Shown piece after piece: positions 35,625 to 44,777 of a stretch of 64,000 bases of DNA (positions are counted from its first letter, which is position 1; every line of letters begins with the position of its first letter). The position numbers and the translations under genes are program-made. The stretch lies in contig CAVWRK010000016.1 in assembly GCA_963757395.1 (NCBI GenBank), positions 310,001-374,000 of the forward strand, written 5' to 3'. This stretch comes from DATAOG01 sp963757395 (GTDB taxonomy: Bacteria; Pseudomonadota; Alphaproteobacteria; Geminicoccales; Geminicoccaceae). The notes under the pieces were generated by a model. That model ran no database searches and was not told the DNA's origin. It saw nothing but the letters and a program-made list of their open reading frames with translations.

Positions 35625-36761
35625 ATGCGTCCGGGCGCTGACGAGGTCGCGAGCTTCACCGACAAGTACTTCCTTAAGACCAAGGAGGTGGTGCGCCGGT
35701 TCGGCGACCTCGAAGCCACTTACGCGGTGTTCATGCGTCGGCCGGTGATCTGCACGCCGAGGCTCGCGGTCGACTGGTTGCAGGCGATGGCGGCGGCGCG
35801 CGGCACCGAGTTCGCGGTCGAGCTGTGCTACGCCGAGGGCGACTGGGTCGGCGCCGGCGAGCCGCTCATGTATATCGCGGGCCCGCTCCAGCATCTGGTC
35901 GATCTCGAGACCGTATTCCTGCAGAAGCTGGGAGCACCCTGCGTCGCCGCTTTCAACGCCTTCCTGATGTGCACCGATCTGCCCTACGTCGGCTTCCTCG
36001 CCATGGACGCGCGCCACTGCGCCGGCGCCGAGATGGCCGAGATGATGGCCTATGCCGCGAGCGTCGGCTCGGCCAAGGCCAAGCACGAGACCAGCGCGCG
36101 CGGCTTCATTGGTAATGCGACCGACGCCACCGCGCACTATTTCGGCAACCCACGCGGCCTCGGCACCATGCCGCATGCGCTGATCGGCTATGCCGGCTCG
36201 ACGCTGCGCGCCGCCGAGATGTTCCACGCGACCTTCCCCGACGACCCGCTCTACGTGCTGGTCGACTATTTCGGCCGCGAGATCACCGAGACGCTCGAGG
36301 TCTGCCGCGCCTTTCCAGAGCTCGCCGCCGAGGCCCGGCTCGGCATCCGTCTCGACACCCATGGCGGGCGCTTCGTCGAGGGCCTGGACACCGCCGCCTC
36401 CTATGCCGTGCTCGACCGCCACTGGCCGGATGCGATCCGCACCTACCGCACCGAGACCGAGCTTCGCTGGCTGGTCGGCACCGGCGTCACCGCGGCCGCG
36501 ATCTATCACCTGCGCGAGACCCTCGACCAGGCCGGGTTCGACAAGGTCAAGATCATCGCGAGCTCGGGCTTCAGCCCGCGCAAATGCAAGCTGATGGCGA
36601 GCGTGCGGGCCCCGATCGACATCATCGGCACCGGTTCCTTCCTGCCTGAGCTCTGGAGCGAGACCTACGCCACCGCCGACGTGATCGCCTACAACGGCGA
36701 GCCGCGGGTCAAGATCGGGCGCGAGTTCCTGTTCCCCGACCGACCCAAGGCGGCCGAGTGA
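35625..36761 (+). CDS. pncB: Nicotinate phosphoribosyltransferase family protein
   Basis: A 378-residue enzyme of the NAPRTase family, which converts nicotinate and PRPP to nicotinate mononucleotide in NAD salvage. It contains FTDKYFLKTKEVV, RHCAGAEMAEMMAYAA, the phosphoribosyl-binding RLDTHGGRFVEGLD and IIASSGFSPRKCKLM, followed by IDIIGTGSFLP. It is shorter than E. coli PncB but agrees with the alphaproteobacterial form. ATG 35625 has AGGGAG upstream. Confidence 0.8.
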   Translation: MRPGADEVASFTDKYFLKTKEVVRRFGDLEATYAVFMRRPVICTPRLAVDWLQAMAAARGTEFAVELCYAEGDWVGAGEPLMYIAGPLQHLVDLETVFLQKLGAPCVAAFNAFLMCTDLPYVGFLAMDARHCAGAEMAEMMAYAASVGSAKAKHETSARGFIGNATDATAHYFGNPRGLGTMPHALIGYAGSTLRAAEMFHATFPDDPLYVLVDYFGREITETLEVCRAFPELAAEARLGIRLDTHGGRFVEGLDTAASYAVLDRHWPDAIRTYRTETELRWLVGTGVTAAAIYHLRETLDQAGFDKVKIIASSGFSPRKCKLMASVRAPIDIIGTGSFLPELWSETYATADVIAYNGEPRVKIGREFLFPDRPKAAE

Positions 36762-36804
36762 GAGGCCGCCGGCGCTGACCCAGGACCCGGCGCGCGCGAT
36801 TTTT

Positions 36805-36822
36805 GACGGCGCCCGCGCCGTC
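36805..36822 (+). terminator. Hairpin after the nicotinate phosphoribosyltransferase gene
   Basis: GACGGCG-CCCG-CGCCGTC forms a perfect 7-bp stem with a four-base loop, 43 bp past the stop codon and ahead of the next gene. There is no following T-run, although TTTTT precedes it, so termination on this strand is uncertain. Confidence 0.35.
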
Positions 36823-36897
36823 TCCTAGGATGGCTGCAAGCGCTCGCGCGCGGGCTTGGCAGGGCGGCCCGGCCGGACACAAGCGGGGAGACGAACC

Positions 36898-37572
36898 TTG
36901 GGCCTCCTCTTGCAGATCGTGGTGTTTCTGATCATCGCCGCCGCGCTCGGCTTCGCGGTCGGCTGGCTGGTCCGAGGGAGCCGGCTGCAGGCCGAGCATG
37001 CCAGCCTGGAGGGCGATTGGCGAACCCGGCTCGCGCAGATGGCCGACGAGCGCGACCGGCTGCGCGCCGAGCTCACCGCGGCCGGAGATGCCGGTGCGGC
37101 AGCCGGGCAGCGGGGCACGTCTGATCAGGCGGAGCGGGCGGCGCGGATCACCCGGCTCGAGGCCGAGCTCGTTCAGGCCCAGGAGGCCCATGCCAGGCAT
37201 CAGGCGGAGGCCGGGCGGCTCGAGGCGCGGATCGCCGAGCTCGAGGCAAGTGCCGCCGCGACCACAACCAGCGCCGCGAGCGTCCCGACCGGCCCCGATC
37301 GAGCGCCCGTCGAAGTGGCGGGGACACCGCCCGCGGCGCTCGCCCGGCCCGAGGGCAAGCCGGACGACCTCCAGCAGATCAGCGGCATCGGTCCCGGCAT
37401 CGAGCGCACCCTGCACCGGCTCGGCATCTTCCATTTCCGGCAGATCGCCGCGTTCACGCCCGACAACGTCGCCTGGGTCAATCAGCGTCTGCGCTTCAAG
37501 GGCCGGATCGAGCGCGAGGACTGGATCGGGCAGGCAAAGCGGCTCGGGGCCGGCGGCCAGCCGCTGCCGTGA
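36898..37572 (+). CDS. Membrane-anchored coiled-coil protein with helix-hairpin-helix end
   Basis: A 224-residue protein. An N-terminal membrane helix (LLLQIVVFLIIAAALGFAVG) is followed by a long charged coiled coil (about residues 30-125), a Pro/Ala linker and a C-terminal helix-hairpin-helix module DDLQQISGIGPGIERTLHRLGIFHF, of the sort found in DUF4332-like and ribosomal-protein-L21-annotated orphans. TTG 36898 is chosen because GGGGAG precedes it by 7 bp and the membrane helix then starts the protein. The function is unknown; DNA or nucleoid contact is possible. Confidence 0.65.
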   Translation: MGLLLQIVVFLIIAAALGFAVGWLVRGSRLQAEHASLEGDWRTRLAQMADERDRLRAELTAAGDAGAAAGQRGTSDQAERAARITRLEAELVQAQEAHARHQAEAGRLEARIAELEASAAATTTSAASVPTGPDRAPVEVAGTPPAALARPEGKPDDLQQISGIGPGIERTLHRLGIFHFRQIAAFTPDNVAWVNQRLRFKGRIEREDWIGQAKRLGAGGQPLP

Positions 37573-37671
37573 TCGAAGCCGCCGGCAGCGCTCGGGGCAA
37601 AATCAGCTGGATCGGAAGGGGTCGGCGGCGCTATAGCTCGGCTGTCTGATCAACCTCTGGGGAGACCGGCC

Positions 37672-37896
37672 GTGCGCGCACCCTGTGTCGCCAATCTGGA
37701 TACCGCCAAGGAGCTGCTCGAGTTCGGCGTGGTCGGCGAGGCGGCGCAGGCCATGGTCGATCTGCGCCGGTGCGCCCAGAAGCCGGGCTGCGAGGACTGG
37801 CAGAACTGCAGCTCCACGGTCGAGGATAGCTGGCGTGCCGCGGCCGAGCCGCTGCCCGAGCCCAAAGCGCGGGACGAAAGCCCGGGCCAGGGTTGA
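37672..37896 (+). CDS. Small cysteine-containing protein (hypothetical)
   Basis: A 74-residue soluble protein with Cys5, Cys34, Cys40 and Cys46 and an amphipathic helix between (TAKELLEFGVVGEAAQAMVDL). GTG 37672 has GGGGAG upstream, so translation is credible. No signal peptide or known family. It sits between the coiled-coil protein gene and the GMC oxidoreductase gene, all on one strand. Confidence 0.5.
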   Translation: MRAPCVANLDTAKELLEFGVVGEAAQAMVDLRRCAQKPGCEDWQNCSSTVEDSWRAAAEPLPEPKARDESPGQG

Positions 37897-37968
37897 GCCC
37901 CGGTCACAGCGACCGACGTCGGCGCTGAGGGTTCGGCTGGACCGCCGGCGCGGGCTGGAGTCGCGCCG

Positions 37969-39639
37969 ATGCCAGGACGCGACGCCTTCGACTACGTGAT
38001 CCTCGGTGCGGGCTCGGCCGGCTGCGTGCTCGCTGGCCGCCTCTCCGAGGACGCCGATGTGCGCGTGCTCCTGCTCGAGGCGGGGCCGGTCGACCACGCC
38101 TGGGACTGGCGCCTGCACATGCCGGCGGCGCTCGCCTATCCGCTCAAAGGCAAGACCTACAACTGGCACTACGAGAGCGAGCCGGAGCCGTTCATGGACG
38201 GTCGCCGGATGTACTGCCCGCGCGGGCGCGTGCTCGGCGGCTCGTCCTCGATCAACGGCATGGCCTATGTCCGCGGCCACGCCCGCGACTACGACCGCTG
38301 GGCGCAGGCGGGGCTCCTGGGCTGGGACTACGCCCACGTCCTTCCTTATTTCAAGCGCGCCGAGACCCGGGACAAGGGTGCCGATGCTTACCGCGGCGGC
38401 GACGGGCCGCTCCACGTCGCGACCGGCGCCGGCCGCAACCCGCTCTATCGGGCGTTCGTCGAGGCCGGACGGCAGGCGGGCTATCCGGTCACCGCCGACA
38501 TGAACGGCTTCCAGCAGGAAGGCTTCGGCGCGATGGACATGACCACGCACCGGGGCCGGCGCTGGAGCGCCGCCAAGGCCTATCTGCGCCCGGCGCTCGG
38601 GCGCCCGAACCTCGTGCTGCGGACCCGTGCGCTCGCGACCCGGATCCGCTTCGAGGGGCGGCGGGCAAGCGGCGTCGACTATGCGGTCGGCGGTCAGATC
38701 CGGCACGCCCGGGCAACCCGCGAGGTGATCCTCGCCGGCGGGGCGATCAACTCGCCCCAGCTCCTCCTGCTCTCCGGGATCGGCCCGGCCGATCAGCTGA
38801 GCGCGCTCGGGATCGAGGTGGTCGCCGATCGCAAAGGGGTCGGCGCCAACCTCCAGGACCATATGGAGATCTACGTCCAGCACGCCTGCACCCAGCCGAT
38901 CTCGCTCTATGGCTCTGAGAAACTGGGAAGCAAGCTCTGGATCGGGGCCAACTGGCTGTTTTTGCGGCGCGGCGTCGGCGCCTCCAACCAGTTCGAGACC
39001 GGCGGCTTCATCCGCTCGGCAGCCGGCGTCGAGCACCCGGATCTGCAGTATCATTTCCTCCCGATCGCGATCAATTACGACGGCAGCAATCCCTACCCGG
39101 GCCACGGCTTCCAGGCCCACGTCGGGCCGATGCGCCCGACCTCGGCCGGCCGGGTGCGGCTGCGCTCCGCGGACCCGCGCGAGCCACCCTCGATCCTCTT
39201 CAACTACATGGCAACCGAGGGCGACCGCGCCGAGATGCGCGCCGCGGTCCGCCTGACCCGCGAGGTTTTTTCACAAGCGGCCTTCGATCCCTATCGCGGG
39301 CCTGAGCTCGCCCCCGGCCCCGGCGTCCAGAGCGACGCCGAGATCGACGCCTTCATCCGCGCCCACGCCGAGAGCGCCTACCACCCCTCCTGCAGCTGCA
39401 AGATGGGCCCGGACAACGACCCGATGGCGGTGGTCGACGCCGACTGCCGGGTTTACGGCGTCGAAGCCCTGCGCGTCGTCGATGCCGGGGTCATGCCGAG
39501 CATCCCGTCCTGCAACCTCAACGCGCCGACGATCATGCTGGCCGAAAAGGCCGCCGACCTGATCCGCGGCCACCCTCCTCTCCCGCCCCTCGACGCACCG
39601 GTCTGGATCGCCCCCGACTGGGAGACGCGGCAGCGCTGA
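37969..39639 (+). CDS. betA: GMC-family oxidoreductase, choline dehydrogenase-like
   Basis: A 556-residue FAD enzyme. The ADP-binding motif is YVILGAGSAGCVLAGRLSED. GMC signature 1 is PRGRVLGGSSSINGMAYVRG, and signature 2 is GAINSPQLLLLSGIGP. The active-site pair lies in SAYHPSCSCKMG (His) and IPSCNLNAPTIMLAEKAAD (Asn). The layout is that of choline dehydrogenase, but no betaine-aldehyde dehydrogenase or BetI is nearby, so another alcohol may be the true substrate. ATG 37969 lies in a GC-rich context with no strong ribosome site. Confidence 0.82.
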   Translation: MPGRDAFDYVILGAGSAGCVLAGRLSEDADVRVLLLEAGPVDHAWDWRLHMPAALAYPLKGKTYNWHYESEPEPFMDGRRMYCPRGRVLGGSSSINGMAYVRGHARDYDRWAQAGLLGWDYAHVLPYFKRAETRDKGADAYRGGDGPLHVATGAGRNPLYRAFVEAGRQAGYPVTADMNGFQQEGFGAMDMTTHRGRRWSAAKAYLRPALGRPNLVLRTRALATRIRFEGRRASGVDYAVGGQIRHARATREVILAGGAINSPQLLLLSGIGPADQLSALGIEVVADRKGVGANLQDHMEIYVQHACTQPISLYGSEKLGSKLWIGANWLFLRRGVGASNQFETGGFIRSAAGVEHPDLQYHFLPIAINYDGSNPYPGHGFQAHVGPMRPTSAGRVRLRSADPREPPSILFNYMATEGDRAEMRAAVRLTREVFSQAAFDPYRGPELAPGPGVQSDAEIDAFIRAHAESAYHPSCSCKMGPDNDPMAVVDADCRVYGVEALRVVDAGVMPSIPSCNLNAPTIMLAEKAADLIRGHPPLPPLDAPVWIAPDWETRQR

Positions 39640-39685
39640 GTGGCCTCGGACGGGCTGGAATATTCGTGGCTATGATCGTACATAA

Positions 39686-39910
39686 GTGTCCGATGGCGTG
39701 ACCGGTCGCGAGTTCATCAGGCGCGTGCGCCGGCTGGCGAGGAAGCGTGGCCTTCGGGTCGTGCTGGACGTCGCCGCCGGCAAGGGTGACCATGCGACGC
39801 TCTACCTTGATGGCCGCAGGACGCTGATTCCGGACATGACCGGAGATCTGAGACCCGGAACGTTCCGAACGATGTGCCGCAACTTGGGGATCTTCCCTCG
39901 CGACCTGTGA
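39686..39910 (+). CDS. hicA: HicA-family toxin
   Basis: A 74-residue double-stranded RNA-binding-like mRNA interferase. It has the short basic helix EFIRRVRRLARKRGLRVV, the catalytic GKGDHATLYL with His36, and LIPDMTGDLRPGTFRTMCRNLGI, matching the HicA P-xx-G-LxxGTxRxIxxxxGI end. The start is GTG 39686. A TATGAT box at 39671-39676 lies 10 bp upstream, compatible with a near-leaderless message. hicB follows after 14 bp. Confidence 0.82.
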   Translation: MSDGVTGREFIRRVRRLARKRGLRVVLDVAAGKGDHATLYLDGRRTLIPDMTGDLRPGTFRTMCRNLGIFPRDL

Positions 39911-39924
39911 GCCTGGAGGTCAGG

Positions 39925-40353
39925 ATGACCGCATACCCGGCAACGTTCGAGTCCGAGGACGATGGAGGCTTCGTGGTCACGTTCCGGGATCTCCCGGAGG
40001 CGGTGACGCAGGGCAACAACCTCGATGAAGCGCTCGTGGCCGCCATGTATGTCGTGGGCGTGGCGTTGGAGTTTCGGATCAAGCGCGACGAGCCGTGGCC
40101 GGAACCGTCGCCGGTCGCCGCGGGCGAGCGGCTCATCGAGCTGCCGGTGCTGATCCTGGCCAAGCTCGCGCTGATGCGGCGCCTGCACGAGACCGGCACC
40201 AGCAAGGTCGATCTCGCCCGCCTGCTGGGGGTGAGCGAGGGCGCGGTGCGCCGCCTGCTGCGCTTCGACCATCGCTCGCACATCGACCGCATCGAGGCGG
40301 CGCTGAAGCGCCTTGGCGGCCGGTTGGAGCTGCGTCTCGGCCGTGCCGCGTGA
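39925..40353 (+). CDS. hicB: HicB-family antitoxin
   Basis: A 142-residue antitoxin. The N-terminal half is the HicB partial RNase H-like fold (YPATFESEDDGGFVVTFRDLPEAVTQG, then NLDEALVAAMYVVGVAL), which binds HicA. The C-terminal half is a Xre-like helix-turn-helix (TSKVDLARLLGVSEGAVRRLLRF) for autorepression. ATG 39925 has GGAGG at 39914-39918. It forms an operon with hicA. Confidence 0.87.
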   Translation: MTAYPATFESEDDGGFVVTFRDLPEAVTQGNNLDEALVAAMYVVGVALEFRIKRDEPWPEPSPVAAGERLIELPVLILAKLALMRRLHETGTSKVDLARLLGVSEGAVRRLLRFDHRSHIDRIEAALKRLGGRLELRLGRAA

Positions 40354-40450
40354 ACAGGCGCGCCGTTAACCGAGTTTGTCAATAAAGTCCTAACGGCGAT
40401 GTTTTACGCTCCGGGTCAGAGGAAACGTCCGGGAGCGCATCGACCCTGCC

Positions 40451-42274
40451 ATGCTGTTTCGCCCCGCCGGTGGCCAGCTCAGCCCCTCGCTGCTGGTGAG
40501 GTATGGCGCCGAGCTGGCGCGGATCGTCGATCGCGGCCAGGCCGAGCTCGCGCTCGTCCATGGCCAGAAGCTGCAGAAGCTCGACGCGCTGATGCGCAAC
40601 ATCGTGCAACAGAGCTTCGATGGCATCCTCTCGGTGCGCGCCGACGGCCGGATCGACACCGCGAACGAAGCGGCGCTGCGCATGTTCGGCTGCCGGCCGG
40701 CCGAGCTGGTCGGCCGCCACATCCTGCAGCTGTTCCCGGAGCTGCCCAAATACCGGCGGCTCGAGGCCGCCCGCGCCGGCCGCGGCGACCGCCTCGAGGG
40801 CCTGGCGCGCCGCCAGGACGGCGCCGCTTTCCCGGTCGAGCTGTCGCTGCGCCCGACCGTGGTCGAGGACGAGCGGCTGATGATCGCGATCGTGCGCGAC
40901 ATCACCGCCGCCAAGACCCAGGAAAACCGGCTGCGCCACCAGGCGGTGCATGATTCCCTGACCGGCCTGCCCAATCGCATGCTGCTCAACGATCGCCTGG
41001 CCCAGGCGCTGCGCAGCGCGGCCCGCGAGCGGCAGCCGCTGGCGCTGCTGCTCCTCGACCTCGACCGCTTCAAGGAGATCAACGACACCCTCGGGCACCA
41101 TCTCGGCGACCTGCTCCTGATCCATTTCGCCCGGCGTCTGTACGACTGCATCCGCGACAGCGACACGATCGCGCGCCTCGGCGGCGACGAATTCGCGATC
41201 CTGCTGCCGGCGGCCTCCGACCTCGAGCGCGCCTGGGCGGTGTCCGAGCGGATCGTGCAGGCGGTGCAACAGCCGTTCGAGGTCACCGATGGCCTCAGGC
41301 TCGAGATCGGGGTCAGTATCGGCGTCGCGCTGTTCCCCGAGCATGCCGGCGACCCGGCGCGCCTCCTGCAATGCGCCGACGTCGCGATGTACGCGGCCAA
41401 GAAGGGCGCCGGCCCGATCCAGCTCTACGACCGCGACAAGGATCGCAACACGATCCGGCACCTGACCTTGTCCGGCGCGCTGCGCCAGGCGATCGAAGGC
41501 GGCGAGCTGTCGTTCGAGTTCCAGCCCAAGCTCGACCTCCTGGCGGGCACGATCCGGAGCGTCGAGGCGCTCGCCCGCTGGTGCCATCCGGCCCAGGGCC
41601 CAATCCTACCCGACGAGTTCATCCCGCACGCCGAGAAGACCGGCCTGATCCAGCCGTTCACCCGCTGGAGCTTCGATGCCGCGCTCGGCCAGCTGGCGCG
41701 CTGGCAGGATGCCGGGCTCGACATCAGCATCGCGGTCAACCTCTCGACCCGCAGCCTGCACGACGAGAAGCTGCCCGAGGTCATCGCCACCCTGCTCGAC
41801 AAATGGCGGGTCGATCCCCGCCTGCTCACCCTCGAGCTGACCGAGACCGCAGTCATGCACGATCCCGACCGTGCCCGGCGCAACCTGTTCCGACTGCACG
41901 ATCTCGGGGTCCGCCTGTCGATCGACGACTTCGGCACCGGCTACTCCTCGCTCTCGCACCTGCAGCGCCTGCCGCTGCACGAGCTCAAGATCGACAAGTC
42001 CTTCGTGCTCCAGATGACCGCCAACGACAGCGATCTGGTGATCGTGCGCTCGACCATCGATCTCGCCCACAATCTCGGCCTGAGCGTGGTCGCAGAAGGC
42101 ATCGAGACCGCGCAGCATCTGGCAATCCTGCAGGAGCTCGGCTGCGATCTTGGCCAGGGGTTCTTCGTCTCCCAGCCGCTGCCGATCGATCGTCTGACGA
42201 GCTGGTTCGACCAGACGCCCTGGGCCGAGCGCGCGCCTGCGCGGGCATGCGGTGGCCGGCCGGCCATCGGATGA
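40451..42274 (+). CDS. PAS-GGDEF-EAL cyclic-di-GMP protein
   Basis: A 607-residue cytoplasmic regulator. The PAS domain spans about residues 45-160 (FDGILSVRADGRIDTANEAALRMF). The GGDEF domain follows (SLTGLPNRM, RFKEINDTLGHHLGD, ARLGGDEF), with a product-inhibition RDSD exactly five residues before the GGDEF strand. The EAL domain is complete: EALARW, AVNLSTRSL, LELTET, DDFGTGYSSL, LKIDKSF and VAEGIET are all present, so diguanylate cyclase and phosphodiesterase activities could both work. There is no membrane span. PAS sensing would decide the balance. It is convergent with the HerA-like gene. Confidence 0.93.
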   Translation: MLFRPAGGQLSPSLLVRYGAELARIVDRGQAELALVHGQKLQKLDALMRNIVQQSFDGILSVRADGRIDTANEAALRMFGCRPAELVGRHILQLFPELPKYRRLEAARAGRGDRLEGLARRQDGAAFPVELSLRPTVVEDERLMIAIVRDITAAKTQENRLRHQAVHDSLTGLPNRMLLNDRLAQALRSAARERQPLALLLLDLDRFKEINDTLGHHLGDLLLIHFARRLYDCIRDSDTIARLGGDEFAILLPAASDLERAWAVSERIVQAVQQPFEVTDGLRLEIGVSIGVALFPEHAGDPARLLQCADVAMYAAKKGAGPIQLYDRDKDRNTIRHLTLSGALRQAIEGGELSFEFQPKLDLLAGTIRSVEALARWCHPAQGPILPDEFIPHAEKTGLIQPFTRWSFDAALGQLARWQDAGLDISIAVNLSTRSLHDEKLPEVIATLLDKWRVDPRLLTLELTETAVMHDPDRARRNLFRLHDLGVRLSIDDFGTGYSSLSHLQRLPLHELKIDKSFVLQMTANDSDLVIVRSTIDLAHNLGLSVVAEGIETAQHLAILQELGCDLGQGFFVSQPLPIDRLTSWFDQTPWAERAPARACGGRPAIG

Positions 42275-42323
42275 CGTGGCCGCCCGGCCGCGCCTCGTGG
42301 TGCCGGGCTAGCGCCGTCGCCGG

Positions 42324-43925
42324 TCAGCGCTGCTGACGGCGCCAGCGCTCGACCACGTCGGCGACGAAGCTCTCGTCCTGGCTGTCGGATTGCCAGGAGC
42401 TCGAGAAGCGCGCGGTGCCGCTGTGGGGCTGCTGCTCGGGCGGCAGCTGATCGAAGCGGACGCGCAGCGGCAGGGCCACGCCTTCGCCCGCGACGATCGC
42501 CTCGGCATCGCCGAGCGAGGGCAGGAAATCGAGCAGCCCGTAGGCGGTGTCGGTGGTGATGCCACGCACGATCTCCTGATCGCGCAGCCCGGTCAGACGG
42601 AAGGCGAAGGTCGTGTTGCATTGCGAGAGGATGCTCGGCGCCAGCTCCGAGGGCCGCTGGCTGACGATGCCGAGGGAGAGGCCGTACTTGCGGCCTTCCT
42701 TGGCGATCCGCGCGAGCGCCTCCTTGGTCGGCTCGAAGCCGAGCGCCGGGTTGGCAGGCGCGTAGCGATGCGCCTCCTCGCAGACCAGCAGCATCGGCTG
42801 GGCGCCGCGGCTCCAGAGCGCGAAGTCGAAGGTCATCCGGCAGAGCACCGACACCACCACGTTCAGGACCTCGGAGGGCACGCCCGAGAGGTCGATGATG
42901 GTGACCGGCCTGCCGTTGACCGGGATCCGGAACAGCCGGGACAGGATCTTGACCATGCTGTCCTGGACCGAGATGCCGCCGAACATGAAGGCGAAGCGGG
43001 AGTCGGTGGTCAGCACCTCGAGCCGGCTCTTCAGCCAGCGATAGGGGGCCAGGCTGTCGGGCTTGTCGAGGCGCCCCATGGCATCGTCGAGCAGCTGGTT
43101 GATGTCGGTCAGACGGTAGGGCACCGGCGTGTCGACGGTGATGTGCAGGCCGCCGTAGCGCTCGCGCTGCAGCGCCGTCTTGGCGATCGGGATCAGCTCG
43201 TTGAGGATCGCGATCACCGCACCGCCGTCCGTCGACTGCCGCTTGCTGCCCAGGATCACCGAGGCGATCTCCTCGGAGTTGAGCAGCCAATAGGGCAGTT
43301 GCAGGTTGTCGGGGCCGAGGATCTCGGCGTAGTCGGCGAAGGCGCGCGGATATTCGTTGTGCGGATCGAGCAGCAGGACGTGGGCGTTGGCGTGGGTCTC
43401 CAGGATCCGGCGCAGCAGCAGCGTGACCGCGCAGGACTTGCCGCAGCCGGTGGTGCCGAGGATCGCGAAATGCTTGCCGAGCAGATCGTCGGGTGAGATC
43501 AGCACCGGCTGCGACTGGTTGAGATGGACCGTGCCGATCCTGACGGTCGAGCTGGCGGTCGGCGCATAGACGCAGGCGAGATCGTCGTGCGTGACCGCCA
43601 GGACCGCGTCGCCGAGCGCCGGAAAGGCGGAGATGCCGCGCCGGAAGCGGGTCGGCTGGGCGTCGTCCGTGGGCTTGGCCTCGCCGATCAGCTCGAGCTC
43701 GGCGAGCCGGACCTCGCTCTCGACCGAAGCCTGCGCCGGCACCGGGATGCTGAGGCCGCTGACGATGCCGTAGATCGTGATCTCGGGCATCCGCATCTTG
43801 ACCAGGCTGCCCTTGTGCAGCCGCGTGCCCGCCTTCCCCGGCGCGTCCGGCTCGATCACGGCCACGACCTGGGAGCCGGACACGCAGACCACGCGGCCGA
43901 TCTGATGCTGCTCCGCTCCGCTCAA
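42324..43925 (-). CDS. HerA-like hexameric ATPase (DUF87)
   Basis: A protein of about 533 residues. The N-terminal HAS-barrel (IGRVVCVSGSQVVAVI) is followed by the RecA-like core with Walker A GTTGCGKS (157-164), Walker B MLLVCEEAHRYAP and the C-terminal GIVSQRPSELAPSILSQCN. The family comprises DNA-translocating ATPases; many bacterial members work with NurA-type nucleases or as anti-phage components, but no nuclease is adjacent here. I prefer TTG 43925 (LSGAEQ) because GGAG lies 8 bp ahead and the barrel starts there; the frame extends to 44003. The LEA-type lipoprotein gene lies upstream on the same strand. Confidence 0.82.
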   Translation of the reverse strand: MSGAEQHQIGRVVCVSGSQVVAVIEPDAPGKAGTRLHKGSLVKMRMPEITIYGIVSGLSIPVPAQASVESEVRLAELELIGEAKPTDDAQPTRFRRGISAFPALGDAVLAVTHDDLACVYAPTASSTVRIGTVHLNQSQPVLISPDDLLGKHFAILGTTGCGKSCAVTLLLRRILETHANAHVLLLDPHNEYPRAFADYAEILGPDNLQLPYWLLNSEEIASVILGSKRQSTDGGAVIAILNELIPIAKTALQRERYGGLHITVDTPVPYRLTDINQLLDDAMGRLDKPDSLAPYRWLKSRLEVLTTDSRFAFMFGGISVQDSMVKILSRLFRIPVNGRPVTIIDLSGVPSEVLNVVVSVLCRMTFDFALWSRGAQPMLLVCEEAHRYAPANPALGFEPTKEALARIAKEGRKYGLSLGIVSQRPSELAPSILSQCNTTFAFRLTGLRDQEIVRGITTDTAYGLLDFLPSLGDAEAIVAGEGVALPLRVRFDQLPPEQQPHSGTARFSSSWQSDSQDESFVADVVERWRRQQR

Positions 43926-44058
43926 AGGCGCTTCTCCGCAGGCTGGGCACGAATCCGGGCGCGACCGGCGCCCGCCCGTCGCCGAGCGGCAATTGTTACC
44001 CACGGCGCGTTAACGATCCGCTTCGCCTCGGCGGCGACACCCTCACAAGGAAGCGCCG

Positions 44059-44568
44059 CTACGACTTGGGCGGCTCGAGTCCGGGCAGCTTCGGCAGGGC
44101 AAGCTTGCCCTCGCGGTGAAACGGCACCTTGCTGAAGAACAGGCTGTCGAGCTCGGCCTCGCCGGTCAGGCGATAATCGAGCCGGCGCTCGCTGCCGACC
44201 TCCATCACCCGCTCGATCAAATCGTTGGTCGGCACCTCGACGGTCACCGGCACGACCGTCTCACCGAGGGCCGGCAGATCGAGCCCCTCGCTGGCCTGGC
44301 CATGGGCGAACGGCTTGTCGTTGACCTCGAGGTTGAACGTGACCCGGTCGATCGCGACCTCGAAATCGTTGGGATTGCGCAGGCGGAGGTCGATCCGCAG
44401 CTGCTGCTCGAACAGGCCGGGCTCGCCAAAGCCGAGGCCGGCGAGGCTGACCTCGGGTGGCTGGATGTCGGGCGTCAGAAGGCTGTCGCAGGCCCCCAGC
44501 GTGAGGCTGAGCAGCAGGCCGAGCGACAGCCCAAGCGGCCGCCCCACGTCGCGCATGCGTCTGGACAT
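44059..44568 (-). CDS. LEA14/WHy-domain lipoprotein
   Basis: A 169-residue lipoprotein. The signal peptide ends with lipobox LGAC (LLSLTLGACDSLL). The mature part is a single water-stress/hypersensitive-response domain (QQLRIDLRLRNPNDFEVAIDRV, then FNLEVNDKPFAHG), an Ig-like fold seen in desiccation-tolerance proteins. Periplasmic, probably outer-membrane anchored. The function in bacteria is not settled. It precedes the HerA-like gene by 133 bp. Confidence 0.83.
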   Translation of the reverse strand: MSRRMRDVGRPLGLSLGLLLSLTLGACDSLLTPDIQPPEVSLAGLGFGEPGLFEQQLRIDLRLRNPNDFEVAIDRVTFNLEVNDKPFAHGQASEGLDLPALGETVVPVTVEVPTNDLIERVMEVGSERRLDYRLTGEAELDSLFFSKVPFHREGKLALPKLPGLEPPKS

Positions 44569-44777
44569 CGACCGCCTCCGCCTGGAACCGACGGGCGGAG
44601 TTTATCCGGAACCGGTAAATTGTTCACCTTCGCGCTCCTGCCGGCCCCGGCCGGCCGGCTTGGCCGCCGGCACGGTCTGAGCCGGTGGCCGCACCGACCA
44701 ACTGCCGAGACCGGCGCCAAATTTGCACCCGCGGGTGGCCGGCGCTTTAATCGGGCGCTACGCTGGGTCATGGAGCC

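Noticed and set aside
39645..39693. TCGGAC...GTCCGA inverted repeat before hicA as operator
   Set aside because: Arms are only 6 bp and 36 bp apart, too weak to claim.
42324..43925. HerA-like ATPase as part of a defence island
   Set aside because: No nuclease, SIR2 or other defence gene beside it; its neighbours are a lipoprotein gene and a c-di-GMP gene.
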